A stretch of DNA of 64,000 nt. Source: Ohtaekwangia sp. Its GTDB lineage: Bacteria > Bacteroidota > Bacteroidia > Cytophagales > Cyclobacteriaceae. Below are positions 18,208 through 26,698 of the stretch, one piece after another. The stretch is from positions 124,001 through 188,000 of the forward strand of contig JAJNPV010000046.1 in the NCBI GenBank assembly GCA_021155195.1. The letters run 5' to 3'. The translations under genes were made by a program, and so were the position numbers. Each line of letters starts with the position of its first letter. Within the stretch, counting starts at the first letter, position 1. Under the pieces are notes generated by a model. The model was given only the letters and a program-made list of their open reading frames with translations. It made no database searches and was not told where the DNA came from.

Positions 18208-19133
18208 TTGACAGTTAGATTTCTGAAAATATCTTCAAGACGGGTTTCAATTGGAGTTAATTCACTCAACACCCACTTTTTTTCAACACATAAGTTGAAT
18301 ACATCTCGCTTGGAGGAGCTTCCCCCGCGACTGTGAACTTCAAACCGATTTAGATTTTTATCAACCAACTCAATTCGATCAGTATTTTTTAACCGGTTCA
18401 ATTCATGTTGAATTTCTTCAGCCCGCCCATCTTCAATCCGGACTTTCAAAATCTCTTTTCCTTCCGCTTGTTTTCGCAAGTTCTCAGCCGTGCCATCAGC
18501 CACAATCTTTCCTTTATTAATAATAAGAATTCGATCGCAGGTAGCTTCAACTTCAGGAAGAATGTGTGTACTTAAGATCACCGTCTTTGCTTTACCTAAT
18601 TCGCGTATCAATTTTCGGATTTCAACTATTTGATTGGGATCAAGACCGGTAGTAGGTTCATCCAGAATCAGAATCTCAGGATCATGGATCATGGCCTGGG
18701 CTAATCCCACCCGTTGTCGATAGCCTTTTGATAACTCGCCTATCTTTTTATGCTTTTCGGCATTAAGTCCACAAACTTTAATCATCTCTTTCAATCGGCT
18801 CTCTATTTTACTTTTATCAACACCTTGAAGAGACGCACAGAATTGCAGATAGTCTATCACGGGCATATCCAGGTAAAGCGGATTATTTTCAGGTAAGTAA
18901 CCAATGTGTTTTTTTATTTCGTCACCATGATCCGAAACGGATTGATCACCGATTAAAACATTGCCTTCGCCTATGCCTATGTACCCAGTAATCATTTTCA
19001 TGGTGGTACTTTTGCCCGCACCATTGGGTCCTAAAAAGCCAAGAATTTCACCGGTTTTTACTTCGAACGAGATATCATCCACGGCACGTTGTGGACCATA
19101 CTGCTTCGAAAGATTTTCGATTCGGATATCCAT
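18204..19133 (-). CDS. gldA: Gliding-associated ABC transporter ATP-binding protein GldA
   Basis: A 309-residue ATPase. Walker A is GPNGAGKS (35-42), the signature is LSKGYRQR (134-141), Walker B is ILILDEP (154-160), and the H-loop is in STHILPEVEATC. The C-terminal ~80 residues form the extension typical of ABC-2 partners. It is the first gene of the gldAFG-DUF4340 operon. A TTTA/-7 promoter at 19214-19243 and a perfect hairpin at the start of the predicted leader precede it. GldA drives the ABC system required for gliding in Flavobacterium. Confidence 0.92.
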   Translation of the reverse strand: MDIRIENLSKQYGPQRAVDDISFEVKTGEILGFLGPNGAGKSTTMKMITGYIGIGEGNVLIGDQSVSDHGDEIKKHIGYLPENNPLYLDMPVIDYLQFCASLQGVDKSKIESRLKEMIKVCGLNAEKHKKIGELSKGYRQRVGLAQAMIHDPEILILDEPTTGLDPNQIVEIRKLIRELGKAKTVILSTHILPEVEATCDRILIINKGKIVADGTAENLRKQAEGKEILKVRIEDGRAEEIQHELNRLKNTDRIELVDKNLNRFEVHSRGGSSSKRDVFNLCVEKKWVLSELTPIETRLEDIFRNLTVN

Positions 19134-19179
19134 CTGTTATTAAATTTTTGAATGACAGACAATTTTATAAATGCCTGAG

Positions 19180-19203
19180 GTAGGGGAAGGATTCTTCCCC
19201 TAC
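19180..19203 (-). repeat. Perfect 10-bp hairpin in the gldA leader
   Basis: GTAGGGGAAG (19180-19189), a 4-base loop and CTTCCCCTAC (19194-19203) make a GC-rich stem without mismatch. It lies directly downstream of the predicted transcription start of the gld operon. No T-run follows on either strand, so it is not a terminator. Confidence 0.8.
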
Positions 19204-19213
19204 ATTGGTGATG

Positions 19214-19243
19214 CAAAAATAATTTTTTTACAAAAAAAGTAAA
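19214..19243 (-). promoter_or_regulatory. Promoter of gldA operon: -33 TTTA (19240-19243), 18 bp, -7 TATTTTTG (19214-19221)
   Basis: Read on the minus strand. The -7 box is a full TAnnTTTG match. Transcription would begin near 19208, giving a leader of about 75 bases that opens with the 19180-19203 hairpin. Confidence 0.55.
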
Positions 19244-19317
19244 GAGTGAAATTAAATACTTTGAAGTTTTTTAATGATTTTCTTAAAGAAGAAGTTTGCT
19301 TTGCATCAAGCTGCCAG

Positions 19318-19698
19318 TTACTTTTTAGAATGCGATTTTCTTTTCATTTCTTCTTTGCGCATTGGCATACTATCGATTATAGAAAACAATTTATTTAGCT
19401 TAATTGGCGAGCGTGAACGATACTTTTCCGATCCGTCCTTACCAATCAGAATCACTGTAAATTCTTTTGGGTTGATATTAAACTGAGTTGATGCTAACCC
19501 TCGACTTGAAAATTGTTCAATGGAAATATCCCGATCCTTTAATCCGATTGAGTCTCTAGAAAGCAAGCTAAGCTGGGTAGCAAACTCGGGATGCTCTTGA
19601 CCAAACAAAAGCAGTCTTCTGGGAATTTTTTCTTGAGTTGAAAGATTAAACTCAAAGCCAAAATTACATATGTGGAATAGCAAATAACAAAAAATCAT
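19318..19698 (-). CDS. DUF4174 domain protein
   Basis: 126 residues with a hydrophobic N-terminus that probably exports it. The core, RRLLLFGQEHPEFATQLSLL ... DRDISIEQF ... PKEFTVILIGKDGSEKYRS and the ending SIIDSMPMRKEEMKRK, is the typical DUF4174 pattern, a thioredoxin-like fold family without a redox CxxC (none is seen here). Function unknown; members are often called periplasmic. It stands between the EEP hydrolase gene upstream (43 bases) and the gld promoter. Confidence 0.8.
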   Translation of the reverse strand: MIFCYLLFHICNFGFEFNLSTQEKIPRRLLLFGQEHPEFATQLSLLSRDSIGLKDRDISIEQFSSRGLASTQFNINPKEFTVILIGKDGSEKYRSRSPIKLNKLFSIIDSMPMRKEEMKRKSHSKK

Positions 19699-19741
19699 TA
19701 ATCGCTAAACAATCAAAATTTGAAATAGTTTCCTGCTGTTA

Positions 19742-20698
19742 TTAAGTAATATCAAGTTCCATCCACAAGGGCCGATGGTCAGAAAGGTAGTAACGGAGAT
19801 AAGCTTTAAACTCCCCTTCAGTATGATTCTGATAAAGATCAGGAAGGATTCCACCATCGTAATCAAACACACCACTCAGGCCGGTTAAGCGTGATTTAAT
19901 TCCAGGAAAGAAAGCAATCTGATCATACTCACTGTCACTCGCAATGGCCGAATAAATTTTACTGGAATGATCAGGAAGCTCAAGTCCTTTAGATATCAGC
20001 GCTTTATAGACCGGGTTTGTCTTTTCGGTTTTTGGTAGATTGAAATCGCCTAGTGCCATAATATTTGGAGTGTAACAATATTTACTCTTCCTGCGCAGAT
20101 CTGCCCAACGGGCTACACAAAATGTTTCAAGGCATCTGCGTTCAATAGAAGGCAAATCATCCTTTCCAAAATAGAGATGCACATTAAGTAAAAGAAATTC
20201 AAATGACCTGGCTTTGAAGGTGGCCAGAAAGGGATTGCGATCAAACCCATTGAAGGCCGTGGTAAACCCATCAATACGAATGTATTTATATTCGGTTGGT
20301 GGTATGGAAAGTTCACCAATCTTTTCTAATGCCTGAATTTTTTCAGAATCATAAAGATAGCACATGCGTTCATTGTTTCCACCTTCATCGGTAAACAGTG
20401 CTTTATACTTTTTTGGTAACTCGCTTGTGAGGCTGCGTAAACCGACAAGATTATCATTCACTTCTTGTATGGCTATCAGATCAAACCATGACACAATTTC
20501 TGCAAGTAATTGATAGTGTTCACGCTCGCGTTGTTGCAATCCGAGGTTCGCAATGTTCCAGGTAGCAAGCAGGAGCTTATTCTTATTCTTTGCCGGAATT
20601 TGACGACCAGGTTTGGTATCGCGATATTTCCGAAGATTGTTTCTCTCTTTGGTTACGTTTACAGCAAAGGGAAATTTGGGTTTTGGAAAGGCAGGCAT
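19742..20698 (-). CDS. Endonuclease/exonuclease/phosphatase (EEP) family protein
   Basis: 318 residues, cytoplasmic. Motifs of the EEP metal-dependent phosphoesterase fold are visible in order: LLATWNIANLG, IAIQEVND (metal-binding Glu), LLNVHLYFG, MALGDFNLPK (Asp/Asn pair) and a C-terminal SDHRPLWMEL (catalytic Asp-His). Members cleave nucleic acid or sugar/lipid phosphodiesters; this one cannot be assigned to a substrate. No signal peptide is seen. Followed by the DUF4174 gene. Confidence 0.85.
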   Translation of the reverse strand: MPAFPKPKFPFAVNVTKERNNLRKYRDTKPGRQIPAKNKNKLLLATWNIANLGLQQREREHYQLLAEIVSWFDLIAIQEVNDNLVGLRSLTSELPKKYKALFTDEGGNNERMCYLYDSEKIQALEKIGELSIPPTEYKYIRIDGFTTAFNGFDRNPFLATFKARSFEFLLLNVHLYFGKDDLPSIERRCLETFCVARWADLRRKSKYCYTPNIMALGDFNLPKTEKTNPVYKALISKGLELPDHSSKIYSAIASDSEYDQIAFFPGIKSRLTGLSGVFDYDGGILPDLYQNHTEGEFKAYLRYYLSDHRPLWMELDIT

Positions 20699-20769
20699 GG
20701 CATTAGAATTTACTTAAACAAGTTACACCTATCTTAGTAAGGCTTCAAGTATTTCAAATCAACCTATTG

Positions 20770-21408
20770 TTACGAATGTTTTCCCAAAACGCGATAGGCT
20801 AAGTAACCCATACCGGTAAACATTGCTCCTAAAAATCCCAACAGGAGAGATACAAACCATTTCTCCCAAAAACTATCAATCAAGATTTCTTTTGGATTAT
20901 CAGGATCGACCAGCACATCCACGCGCTCATTAATCTTGTAATCCTTACTTGAGGTGCTGGTAGAACTTTTATGGGTGTAGGTCTTGCCTTGAAATTCATA
21001 TTCAAAAGTAGGTGTGTACATTGTGGTAGATCCGCCATCGTCATCTGTGCTTTGGTAGCTGTCGTAATCAATTACTCTACCATTCACGGTAATTGCACGT
21101 TTCGAAAATTGATAATTCGAAACCACAAAATAGGCAGCAATGGCCAGCATGATTAAACCCAGACACATAAAAATGCCACCGACAAGTTTGCCAACATTAA
21201 CATCCGGCTTTTTGTGAATTTCTTCCTGCATGGATTTGAATTCCTTTTCCAAATCAGATTCTATTTCCTCTTCTAATTTTTCCGCAAGAAGCAGGGCCTC
21301 GTCTGCGGTAATGCCCAGTGTTTCTTGCAAGTAACGGACCGCATCTAATTGATTGCCCATTTCAATAAGCTCAATGGCGTGTTCTTTTTGTTCAGGGCTA
21401 AGCATCAT
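20770..21408 (-). CDS. DUF3592 membrane protein
   Basis: 212 residues. A cytoplasmic helical N-terminus (MLSPEQKEHAIELIEMGN, and ITADEALLLAEKLEEEIE) resembles a UBA-like or ribosomal-hook segment. It is followed by a membrane helix (about 78-98), a beta domain of the DUF3592 type (ITVNGRVIDYDSYQS, YTPTFEYEFQGKTYTHKSS, NERVDVLVDPDNPKEILID) and a second membrane helix (VSLLLGFLGAMFTGMGYL). Function unknown. Confidence 0.8.
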   Translation of the reverse strand: MMLSPEQKEHAIELIEMGNQLDAVRYLQETLGITADEALLLAEKLEEEIESDLEKEFKSMQEEIHKKPDVNVGKLVGGIFMCLGLIMLAIAAYFVVSNYQFSKRAITVNGRVIDYDSYQSTDDDGGSTTMYTPTFEYEFQGKTYTHKSSTSTSSKDYKINERVDVLVDPDNPKEILIDSFWEKWFVSLLLGFLGAMFTGMGYLAYRVLGKHS

Positions 21409-21474
21409 AACAATGAAAGTTGGGAGGGTGTATATTCACCTGATCAATATATTTTTTTGTATCAACTCATGTTA

Positions 21475-21508
21475 TCGATAGAAGGATTGTGTTACAACCT
21501 TCTATCGA
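21475..21508. repeat. Perfect 11-bp inverted repeat between DUF1761 and DUF3592 genes
   Basis: TCGATAGAAGG (21475-21485) pairs fully with CCTTCTATCGA (21498-21508). The loop can add TTGT/ACAA pairs with one bulge. No T-run follows on the minus strand, so it is not a simple intrinsic terminator for the DUF1761 gene that ends at 21533. Confidence 0.75.
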
Positions 21509-21532
21509 CACCGCAAAAACTACTCAGCTCGA

Positions 21533-21961
21533 TCACATAAGTGTTAAGATGATAGCTGTGACCAAGAGCATTGCAAGGTGATACCCTGTATTGATACCAA
21601 ATAATTTCCACGATTTCTTTTCCCACGTAACGGTGCCAATATCTACCGGAAGGTAAAAACCAAGCCAGGTAAAAATAGCGGAGTTCAAAATGTTAGCCGT
21701 TGCACCCATTTCAGCACTCCCCGGTACAAAACTCCAGGCAGCCATGTTGTGGGCAAAAACATAGGCTAGAAAAAAACTTCCGATTACCATAATGATCATG
21801 CCCTTGGCCATCTCGCCTCCAGAAGGTTTAACGGACAAATCGAATCCCATTTCCTTTGCCCAGGCTTTGCCGAAGAGTGGAGTGTACCACAAAAATCCGA
21901 GCACGAAATTGGCCACTACTGCCACCAGTATGGCAATCATGTTAATTTGAATTGCTTCCAT
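21533..21961 (-). CDS. DUF1761 membrane protein
   Basis: 142 residues with four hydrophobic segments. The start is typical of DUF1761: INMIAILVAVVANFVLGFLWYTPLFGKAW, followed by AKGMIIMVIGSFFLAYVFAHNM and a final helix. ATG 21961 is chosen over the in-frame codon at 22021 since the 20 upstream residues are unlike the family and lie in a low-complexity leader. Function unknown; inner-membrane. Confidence 0.82.
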   Translation of the reverse strand: MEAIQINMIAILVAVVANFVLGFLWYTPLFGKAWAKEMGFDLSVKPSGGEMAKGMIIMVIGSFFLAYVFAHNMAAWSFVPGSAEMGATANILNSAIFTWLGFYLPVDIGTVTWEKKSWKLFGINTGYHLAMLLVTAIILTLM

Positions 21962-22072
21962 AATTATTTGGTTGAGGTTAGTTGAAGTAAATAAATATAA
22001 GAATTTGGGTTTGCAATCCATAGTTCCTCTACTCTTTTCGAGTGCAGTGAATGAGGAAATGAGCTGAGGGAT

Positions 22073-23290
22073 CTACTTGCAAATGGTATCCAATACTTTC
22101 TGCTCGATGTCAACTTTTAATCGGGTGGCCGACATTAAATCCTTGCAGGCTAACTCCTTTTTTCCCATTCTATGATAAGTAAGGGCACGATTATAAAAAG
22201 CAAGTCCATATTCAGGGTAGTAGGTAATGGCAACCGTATAGTCTTCAATGGCATCATCAAGCCGATTGAGTTTTGCCGATGCATTTCCATGATTCAGCCA
22301 TCCTTTTTCGTAATCAGGTTTTAGTTCAAGAACTTTTTTATAATCAGAAATAGCCCCTTTCAAATCGTTGGTTTGCTCTTTAACTATTCCACGATTTAGC
22401 CAGTAATCCACTTCCGTGGAATCTAATTGAATAGCCTCTGTATAATCTGACAAAGCTCCGCTAAGATTTCCAGTTTTCATACGCAGGGCTCCGCGGTCAG
22501 CATAGGAGTAGGGTAATGGATTACTCTCGATTGCTTCCGTAAGCAGGTTCTCTTTTTCATTTGAGAGACTGCTAACCGAAGTTAACACTGCCAGGTTGTG
22601 TTTCGCCAAGCTGCTTTCGGCATCAAGTGCCAGTGTTTGTTGGAAGTCAGACTTTGCTGCTGCAGAATCTCCGGCTAAAAGCTTTGTCAAACCCCGATTC
22701 AGATAAAGGTCAGCATTGTCAGGATTCAGTTGAATTGCGGCATTGAAGTGTGACTCAGCTGCTGAGTAGTTATTCAGTTTTGTTTCAATAAGCCCTAAGT
22801 AATTATGGAACGTGGGAGCAAGGTTATCTTGAGCTGTGAATGCTTTGGTAACACCACCGCCCCGCTGGTCGGATTGAAAGTAGACAGTATTTGTTTCGCC
22901 TGCAGGCATTGTTAACAGTTTAAGAAAATCTTCTTTAGCAACCGCCCATTGGCCATAGTTATAACGCCCAACTGCGCGGCTAAAGAGCGCTTCTTTGTCC
23001 TCGGGTTTGGTTTCGAGGTAGATATTATAATCCGTAAGTGCACCTTGCTTATCACCCATACTTTCTCTGGCCAGTGCACGTGAATAATACGCATCGATAA
23101 AATAAGGATCTAACCGTAGGCATTCATTGAAATGAGCGAGAGCCGTTTTATAGGATTTACTTTTTAAGGCTTGCTCTCCTTTTTCAAAGTAGTAAGCAGA
23201 TGAACGATTTTTGGTTTCTTGCTGACCCAATGACCGCAAACAGACAATGAATGTTAACCCAATAACAAAGTAGATTTTGGCCAATGACAT
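22073..23290 (-). CDS. Exported TPR-repeat protein
   Basis: 405 residues. Signal peptide MSLAKIYFVIGLTFIVCLRSLGQ, then at least eight tetratricopeptide repeats through the whole length, e.g. ALAHFNECLRLDPYFIDAYYSRA, AESHFNAAIQLNPDNADLYLNRG, AIEDYTVAITYYPEYGLAFYNRA. Such proteins are protein-interaction scaffolds in the periplasm; partner unknown. ATG 23290 starts the signal peptide. Divergent from the TetR gene with an ~100-base shared promoter region. Confidence 0.85.
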   Translation of the reverse strand: MSLAKIYFVIGLTFIVCLRSLGQQETKNRSSAYYFEKGEQALKSKSYKTALAHFNECLRLDPYFIDAYYSRALARESMGDKQGALTDYNIYLETKPEDKEALFSRAVGRYNYGQWAVAKEDFLKLLTMPAGETNTVYFQSDQRGGGVTKAFTAQDNLAPTFHNYLGLIETKLNNYSAAESHFNAAIQLNPDNADLYLNRGLTKLLAGDSAAAKSDFQQTLALDAESSLAKHNLAVLTSVSSLSNEKENLLTEAIESNPLPYSYADRGALRMKTGNLSGALSDYTEAIQLDSTEVDYWLNRGIVKEQTNDLKGAISDYKKVLELKPDYEKGWLNHGNASAKLNRLDDAIEDYTVAITYYPEYGLAFYNRALTYHRMGKKELACKDLMSATRLKVDIEQKVLDTICK

Positions 23291-23392
23291 CCTTAAAATT
23301 GGCAATAAATTGGATGAATTGCCACCATTTATGAAACACGAAAGAAAAAGAGGATAGGCTAAACTTATTCCCCCAATTCATGTTTTATTACT

Positions 23393-24064
23393 ATGGAAAA
23401 GACTAAAAAATCTAACGCCAAAAGCAAGGCAATTTCTGCCACTCAGATTATTGGAAATTATCGCGACTATCTTCTCTCAGAAGGTAAACAACCAGCGTCC
23501 ATTTTTAAGTTTTGTAAAGATCATGGATTTAAAGAAGCTGAATTTTATCAATTCTTTGGATCCTTTGAAGCCCTTGAGAAATCTATCTGGAAAGAATTTA
23601 TTGACGGTACCCGCAAACGGATGGAGGCAGACTCCAGCTATCAGGCATTTTCTACTCGAGAGAAGATACTAACGTTCTATTTTATGTTAGTGGAGTCGCT
23701 AAAGACGGATCGGAGTTTTGTGTTACAGCAACTAAAAAGTTGGAAAAACCCCTCTGTAATTCCCTCTTTTCTAAAGGGATTTAAAACTTCTTTCGAAGAA
23801 TGGATCAATGCAGTGCTTAATGAAGGAAAGGGAACTGGAGAAATTGCCAAACGACCATTTTTAGATCAACGATATGATATGCTTTTTTGGCTGCACTTAA
23901 TGTTCATTCTTCAATTCTGGAGCCATGATGATAGTGCCAATTTTGAAAAAACAGATGCTGCAATTGAAAAATCAGTTAATCTGGCCTTCGATTTAATTGG
24001 AAAGGGTGTTTTAGATAACGCGATCGACTTCGGCAAATTCCTCTTCCAAAATTCTAAAAACTGA
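23393..24064 (+). CDS. TetR/AcrR-like regulator paired with ABC1 kinase
   Basis: 223 residues. The N-terminal ~70 residues have a TetR-like three-helix DNA-binding layout (IIGNYRDYLLSEGKQPASIFKFCKDHGFKEAEFYQFFGSFEALEKSIWKEF), although the recognition part deviates from the standard LYYHF. The C-terminal ligand-binding part is all-helical. The gene is 12 bases upstream of the AarF/UbiB-type kinase, a recurrent pair in Bacteroidota by general knowledge, so they are likely one operon with linked function. Confidence 0.8.
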   Translation: MEKTKKSNAKSKAISATQIIGNYRDYLLSEGKQPASIFKFCKDHGFKEAEFYQFFGSFEALEKSIWKEFIDGTRKRMEADSSYQAFSTREKILTFYFMLVESLKTDRSFVLQQLKSWKNPSVIPSFLKGFKTSFEEWINAVLNEGKGTGEIAKRPFLDQRYDMLFWLHLMFILQFWSHDDSANFEKTDAAIEKSVNLAFDLIGKGVLDNAIDFGKFLFQNSKN

Positions 24065-24076
24065 TCTACTTCTTCA

Positions 24077-25399
24077 ATGGCTATTCTTAAAGAGCAAAAA
24101 AGCATTCCGGTTGGAAAAGTACTGCGGGCCAGTAAATTCATCTCTACAGGTGCGAAAATTGGAACAAATTATCTTAAGCACTATAGTAAAAAGCTTGTTA
24201 ACCCCGAGCTTTCAAAGGATGAACTACACCAGGATAATGCCACGGATATTTATAATTCGCTGAGCCAATTAAAGGGTAGTGCCCTTAAGGTGGCACAAAT
24301 GTTAAGCATGGATAAAAACCTATTGCCCTCTGCTTATCAACAACAATTTGCAATGGCACAATATAGTGCACCGCCACTTTCTTATCCTTTAGTGGTGCGA
24401 ACCTTTGAACGCTCTTTGAAGAAAAAGCCCACCGAACTTTTTGATACGTTTTCATCATCGGCCAGCAATGCCGCCTCCATTGGCCAGGTTCATCAGGCGA
24501 CATCAAAAGGGAAAAAGCTGGCAGTGAAAATCCAATATCCGGGCGTTGCTGATAGTGTGAAGAGTGACCTGGCGATGGTGAAACCCATTGCGTTGCGCAT
24601 GTTCAAACTCAATCAGGCTGAGTACGATGAATTTATTGGTGAAGTGGAAAGCCGCTTGCTGGAAGAAGCCGATTATCATTTAGAGTTAAAGCGATCCATC
24701 GAACTATCTAAACAGTGTAAACATGTACCCAATCTCATATTCCCTGATTATTATCCATCGCTTTCTGCGGACAGGATTTTAACGATGGACTGGATTGAAG
24801 GCAAACCGCTGGGGGAGGTATTCAAAAGCAATTCACTCACGCAAGAACAACGAAACTGTTTAGGTCAGGCATTGTGGGATTTTTATCACTACCAGATTCA
24901 CACCCTTCGTGCTTTGCATGCTGATCCTCATCCCGGCAACTTTATCATTACGCCTGAAATAAAACTCGGGGTTATCGACTTTGGATGCGTAAAAGAGATT
25001 CCGACAGCGTTCTATAAAGTTTACTTTCAGCTGTTGGATAAAGATATCCTCATAGATCCGGTTCGTCTCGACAACGTTTTTCATGAACTCCGCTTTATCT
25101 ATCCTGACGATACAGCCAAAGACAAAGTATTCTTTAAGGAAGTATTCACTCAGTTGGTGGAGCTATTGGGTCGACCTTTTCGTACCTCCAGGTTTGATTT
25201 TGCTGAGAAATCATACTTTAATTCATTGTATCAATTTGGTGAAGAGATCGGGAGCATGAAAGCTTTCCGCGAATCGAAGAAGGCGCGGGAAGTGAAGGAT
25301 GCGTTGTATATCAACCGAACCTATTACGGCTTGTATAACCTGCTTCATGAATTAAAGGCTGAGATAGACACAACCTCTTTCGTTGATTTTAGGGCCTAA
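24077..25399 (+). CDS. ABC1/AarF/UbiB family atypical kinase
   Basis: 440 residues. Family motifs: LKGSALKVAQMLSMD in place of the N-terminal KxGQ motif (here Lys-Val-Ala-Gln), the Ala-rich nucleotide loop SNAASIGQVHQA, the lysine of LAVKIQYPG, LHADPHPGNFII (catalytic loop) and LGVIDFGCVKE (metal-binding DFG). Known members support quinone biosynthesis or lipid homeostasis by an unusual ATPase activity rather than by protein phosphorylation. No C-terminal membrane helices are seen, unlike UbiB of Proteobacteria. Coupled to the TetR-like regulator upstream. Confidence 0.9.
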   Translation: MAILKEQKSIPVGKVLRASKFISTGAKIGTNYLKHYSKKLVNPELSKDELHQDNATDIYNSLSQLKGSALKVAQMLSMDKNLLPSAYQQQFAMAQYSAPPLSYPLVVRTFERSLKKKPTELFDTFSSSASNAASIGQVHQATSKGKKLAVKIQYPGVADSVKSDLAMVKPIALRMFKLNQAEYDEFIGEVESRLLEEADYHLELKRSIELSKQCKHVPNLIFPDYYPSLSADRILTMDWIEGKPLGEVFKSNSLTQEQRNCLGQALWDFYHYQIHTLRALHADPHPGNFIITPEIKLGVIDFGCVKEIPTAFYKVYFQLLDKDILIDPVRLDNVFHELRFIYPDDTAKDKVFFKEVFTQLVELLGRPFRTSRFDFAEKSYFNSLYQFGEEIGSMKAFRESKKAREVKDALYINRTYYGLYNLLHELKAEIDTTSFVDFRA

Positions 25400-25424
25400 T
25401 CTGGCTTTTTAAATTAATTACTTG

Positions 25425-25473
25425 CTAAGTTTAGATAGTATAAATTACCTATATTTGTATAATCTAAATTTAG
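25425..25473. promoter_or_regulatory. Long imperfect dyad covering the promoter of the AAA ATPase gene
   Basis: Arms 25425-25445 and 25453-25473 match at 17 of 21 positions as an inverted repeat with a 7-base loop. The -7 box TATATTTG (25450-25457) lies in the loop and right arm, and the ATG follows four bases after the right arm. An overlapping shorter dyad, TTACCTATATTT versus AAATTTAGGTAA, matches at 11 of 12. This is the layout of an operator for a dimeric repressor, or of a self-regulated promoter (inference). Confidence 0.6.
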
Positions 25474-25476
25474 GTA

Positions 25477-26610
25477 ATGAAAAACCCTTTCAAATATGGG
25501 GAGCTCTCAACTGGCGAAAATTTCTGTAATCGAAAGCAGGAAATTAAGCGGTTGCAAAGTGCTTTTCGCGATGGGCAAAGTATTGTTATTATCTCACCAC
25601 GCAGGTGGGGAAAGAGTTCTCTGGTAAACCGATCTGTTGAAACGTTTAAAGGCAAATTGATTTGCATTCAGATTGATTGCTTCGGCATAAGCTCATCCCG
25701 CGAATTCTATGCGGCTTTTTTGAAAGCAACCTTGCAGCAAACAAATTCAAAACTCCAGCAGGTGGTGGATACAGTTGCAAAATCATTGAAGTCGTTGGTC
25801 CCCTATGTGAAATATGGCGTTAGTGAGAATGATGAAATCCAGATTTCACTCGACCTCCCCAATAAAAAGTATGAGGTAGAAGATATTCTGGAGCTGCCTC
25901 AGCGCATTGCAGTAGATAGAAAGGTGCGCCTTGTCTTCTGCATCGATGAGTTCCAGAAAATAGCCGAGTGGCCTGATGGAAAAATAGTGCTGGAAAAGCT
26001 TCGTTCGTATTGGCAAAACCACAATCAGGTATCCTATTGCCTGTACGGAAGCAAACGTCATTTAATGTCCACGTTGTTTGCGCATTCGTCACAGCCATTC
26101 TATCGCTTTGGTGAAATCCTTTTCTTGAATAAGATTGAAAACACAGAATGGACAACGTTTCTTGTAAAAGAATTTGATCAAACTGGAATAACGATTTCAG
26201 AACAAACGGCAAGCAGGCTGGCTACGTTGGTCGATTCGCATTCGTACTTTGTTCAATACCTGGCGCGGATTTGCTGGAACAATGCCGATAAAAAAGTGAC
26301 GGAAGAAATTCTGGACAATTCCTTTAATGAATTGCTGAATGATCACCTTTCCCTTTTTCAAAATCAAACCCGTAGTCTTACAAAATATCAGGTAAACTAT
26401 TTGAAAGCAGTAAGCGCAGGGGAGACCCAACTTACTTCGCAGCGGGTATTAAATCAATTTGATCTGGGAAGCCCGGGGAACATCAAAAGAAATCAAGCGG
26501 TTTTTGAAGATCTGGAAATCCTTGACTATGCCAGCGGTACCCCCAAATTTTGCGACCCGTATTTCAAGCCTTTGTTCGATCGGATTTTTAAAGATCCGCA
26601 AGCAGCTTGA
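25477..26610 (+). CDS. AAA+ ATPase of the archaeal-ATPase (ATPase_2) type
   Basis: 377 residues. N-terminus MKNPFKYGELSTGENFCNRKQEIKRL, typical of this family, then a Walker A-like SPRRWGKSSLV, Walker B LVFCIDEFQKIAEWP, and a sensor region LYGSKRHLMSTLF. The C-terminal part includes HSYFVQYLARICW and a winged-helix-like end (ETQLTSQRVLNQFDLGSPGNIKRNQAVFEDLEILDY). Members are STAND-like ATPases of unknown role, often in mobile or defence-related contexts. It starts at ATG 25477 inside a long dyad. No partner nuclease is adjacent; the Ku gene follows by 88 bases. Confidence 0.85.
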   Translation: MKNPFKYGELSTGENFCNRKQEIKRLQSAFRDGQSIVIISPRRWGKSSLVNRSVETFKGKLICIQIDCFGISSSREFYAAFLKATLQQTNSKLQQVVDTVAKSLKSLVPYVKYGVSENDEIQISLDLPNKKYEVEDILELPQRIAVDRKVRLVFCIDEFQKIAEWPDGKIVLEKLRSYWQNHNQVSYCLYGSKRHLMSTLFAHSSQPFYRFGEILFLNKIENTEWTTFLVKEFDQTGITISEQTASRLATLVDSHSYFVQYLARICWNNADKKVTEEILDNSFNELLNDHLSLFQNQTRSLTKYQVNYLKAVSAGETQLTSQRVLNQFDLGSPGNIKRNQAVFEDLEILDYASGTPKFCDPYFKPLFDRIFKDPQAA

Positions 26611-26698
26611 AAATTTCATTTACTGATAATTTGAAAAATGATTCAGAGTCAATAACTTAGTGGCTTGTAGTTCATTTTTTAAACTAACTATATTTTTT

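Noticed and set aside
19180..19203. Hairpin as terminator of the DUF4174 gene
   Set aside because: About 115 bases after the stop, no T-run, and it lies downstream of the gld promoter.
21962..22021. 20-residue N-terminal extension of the DUF1761 gene
   Set aside because: Unlike the family; the ATG at 21961 begins with the conserved first helix.
23306..23392. Clear promoter pair in the divergent TPR/TetR gap
   Set aside because: Neither strand has a TAnnTTTG box; no feature called.
25820..26212. 130-codon ORF on the minus strand inside the AAA ATPase gene
   Set aside because: Antisense shadow; no domain or signal.
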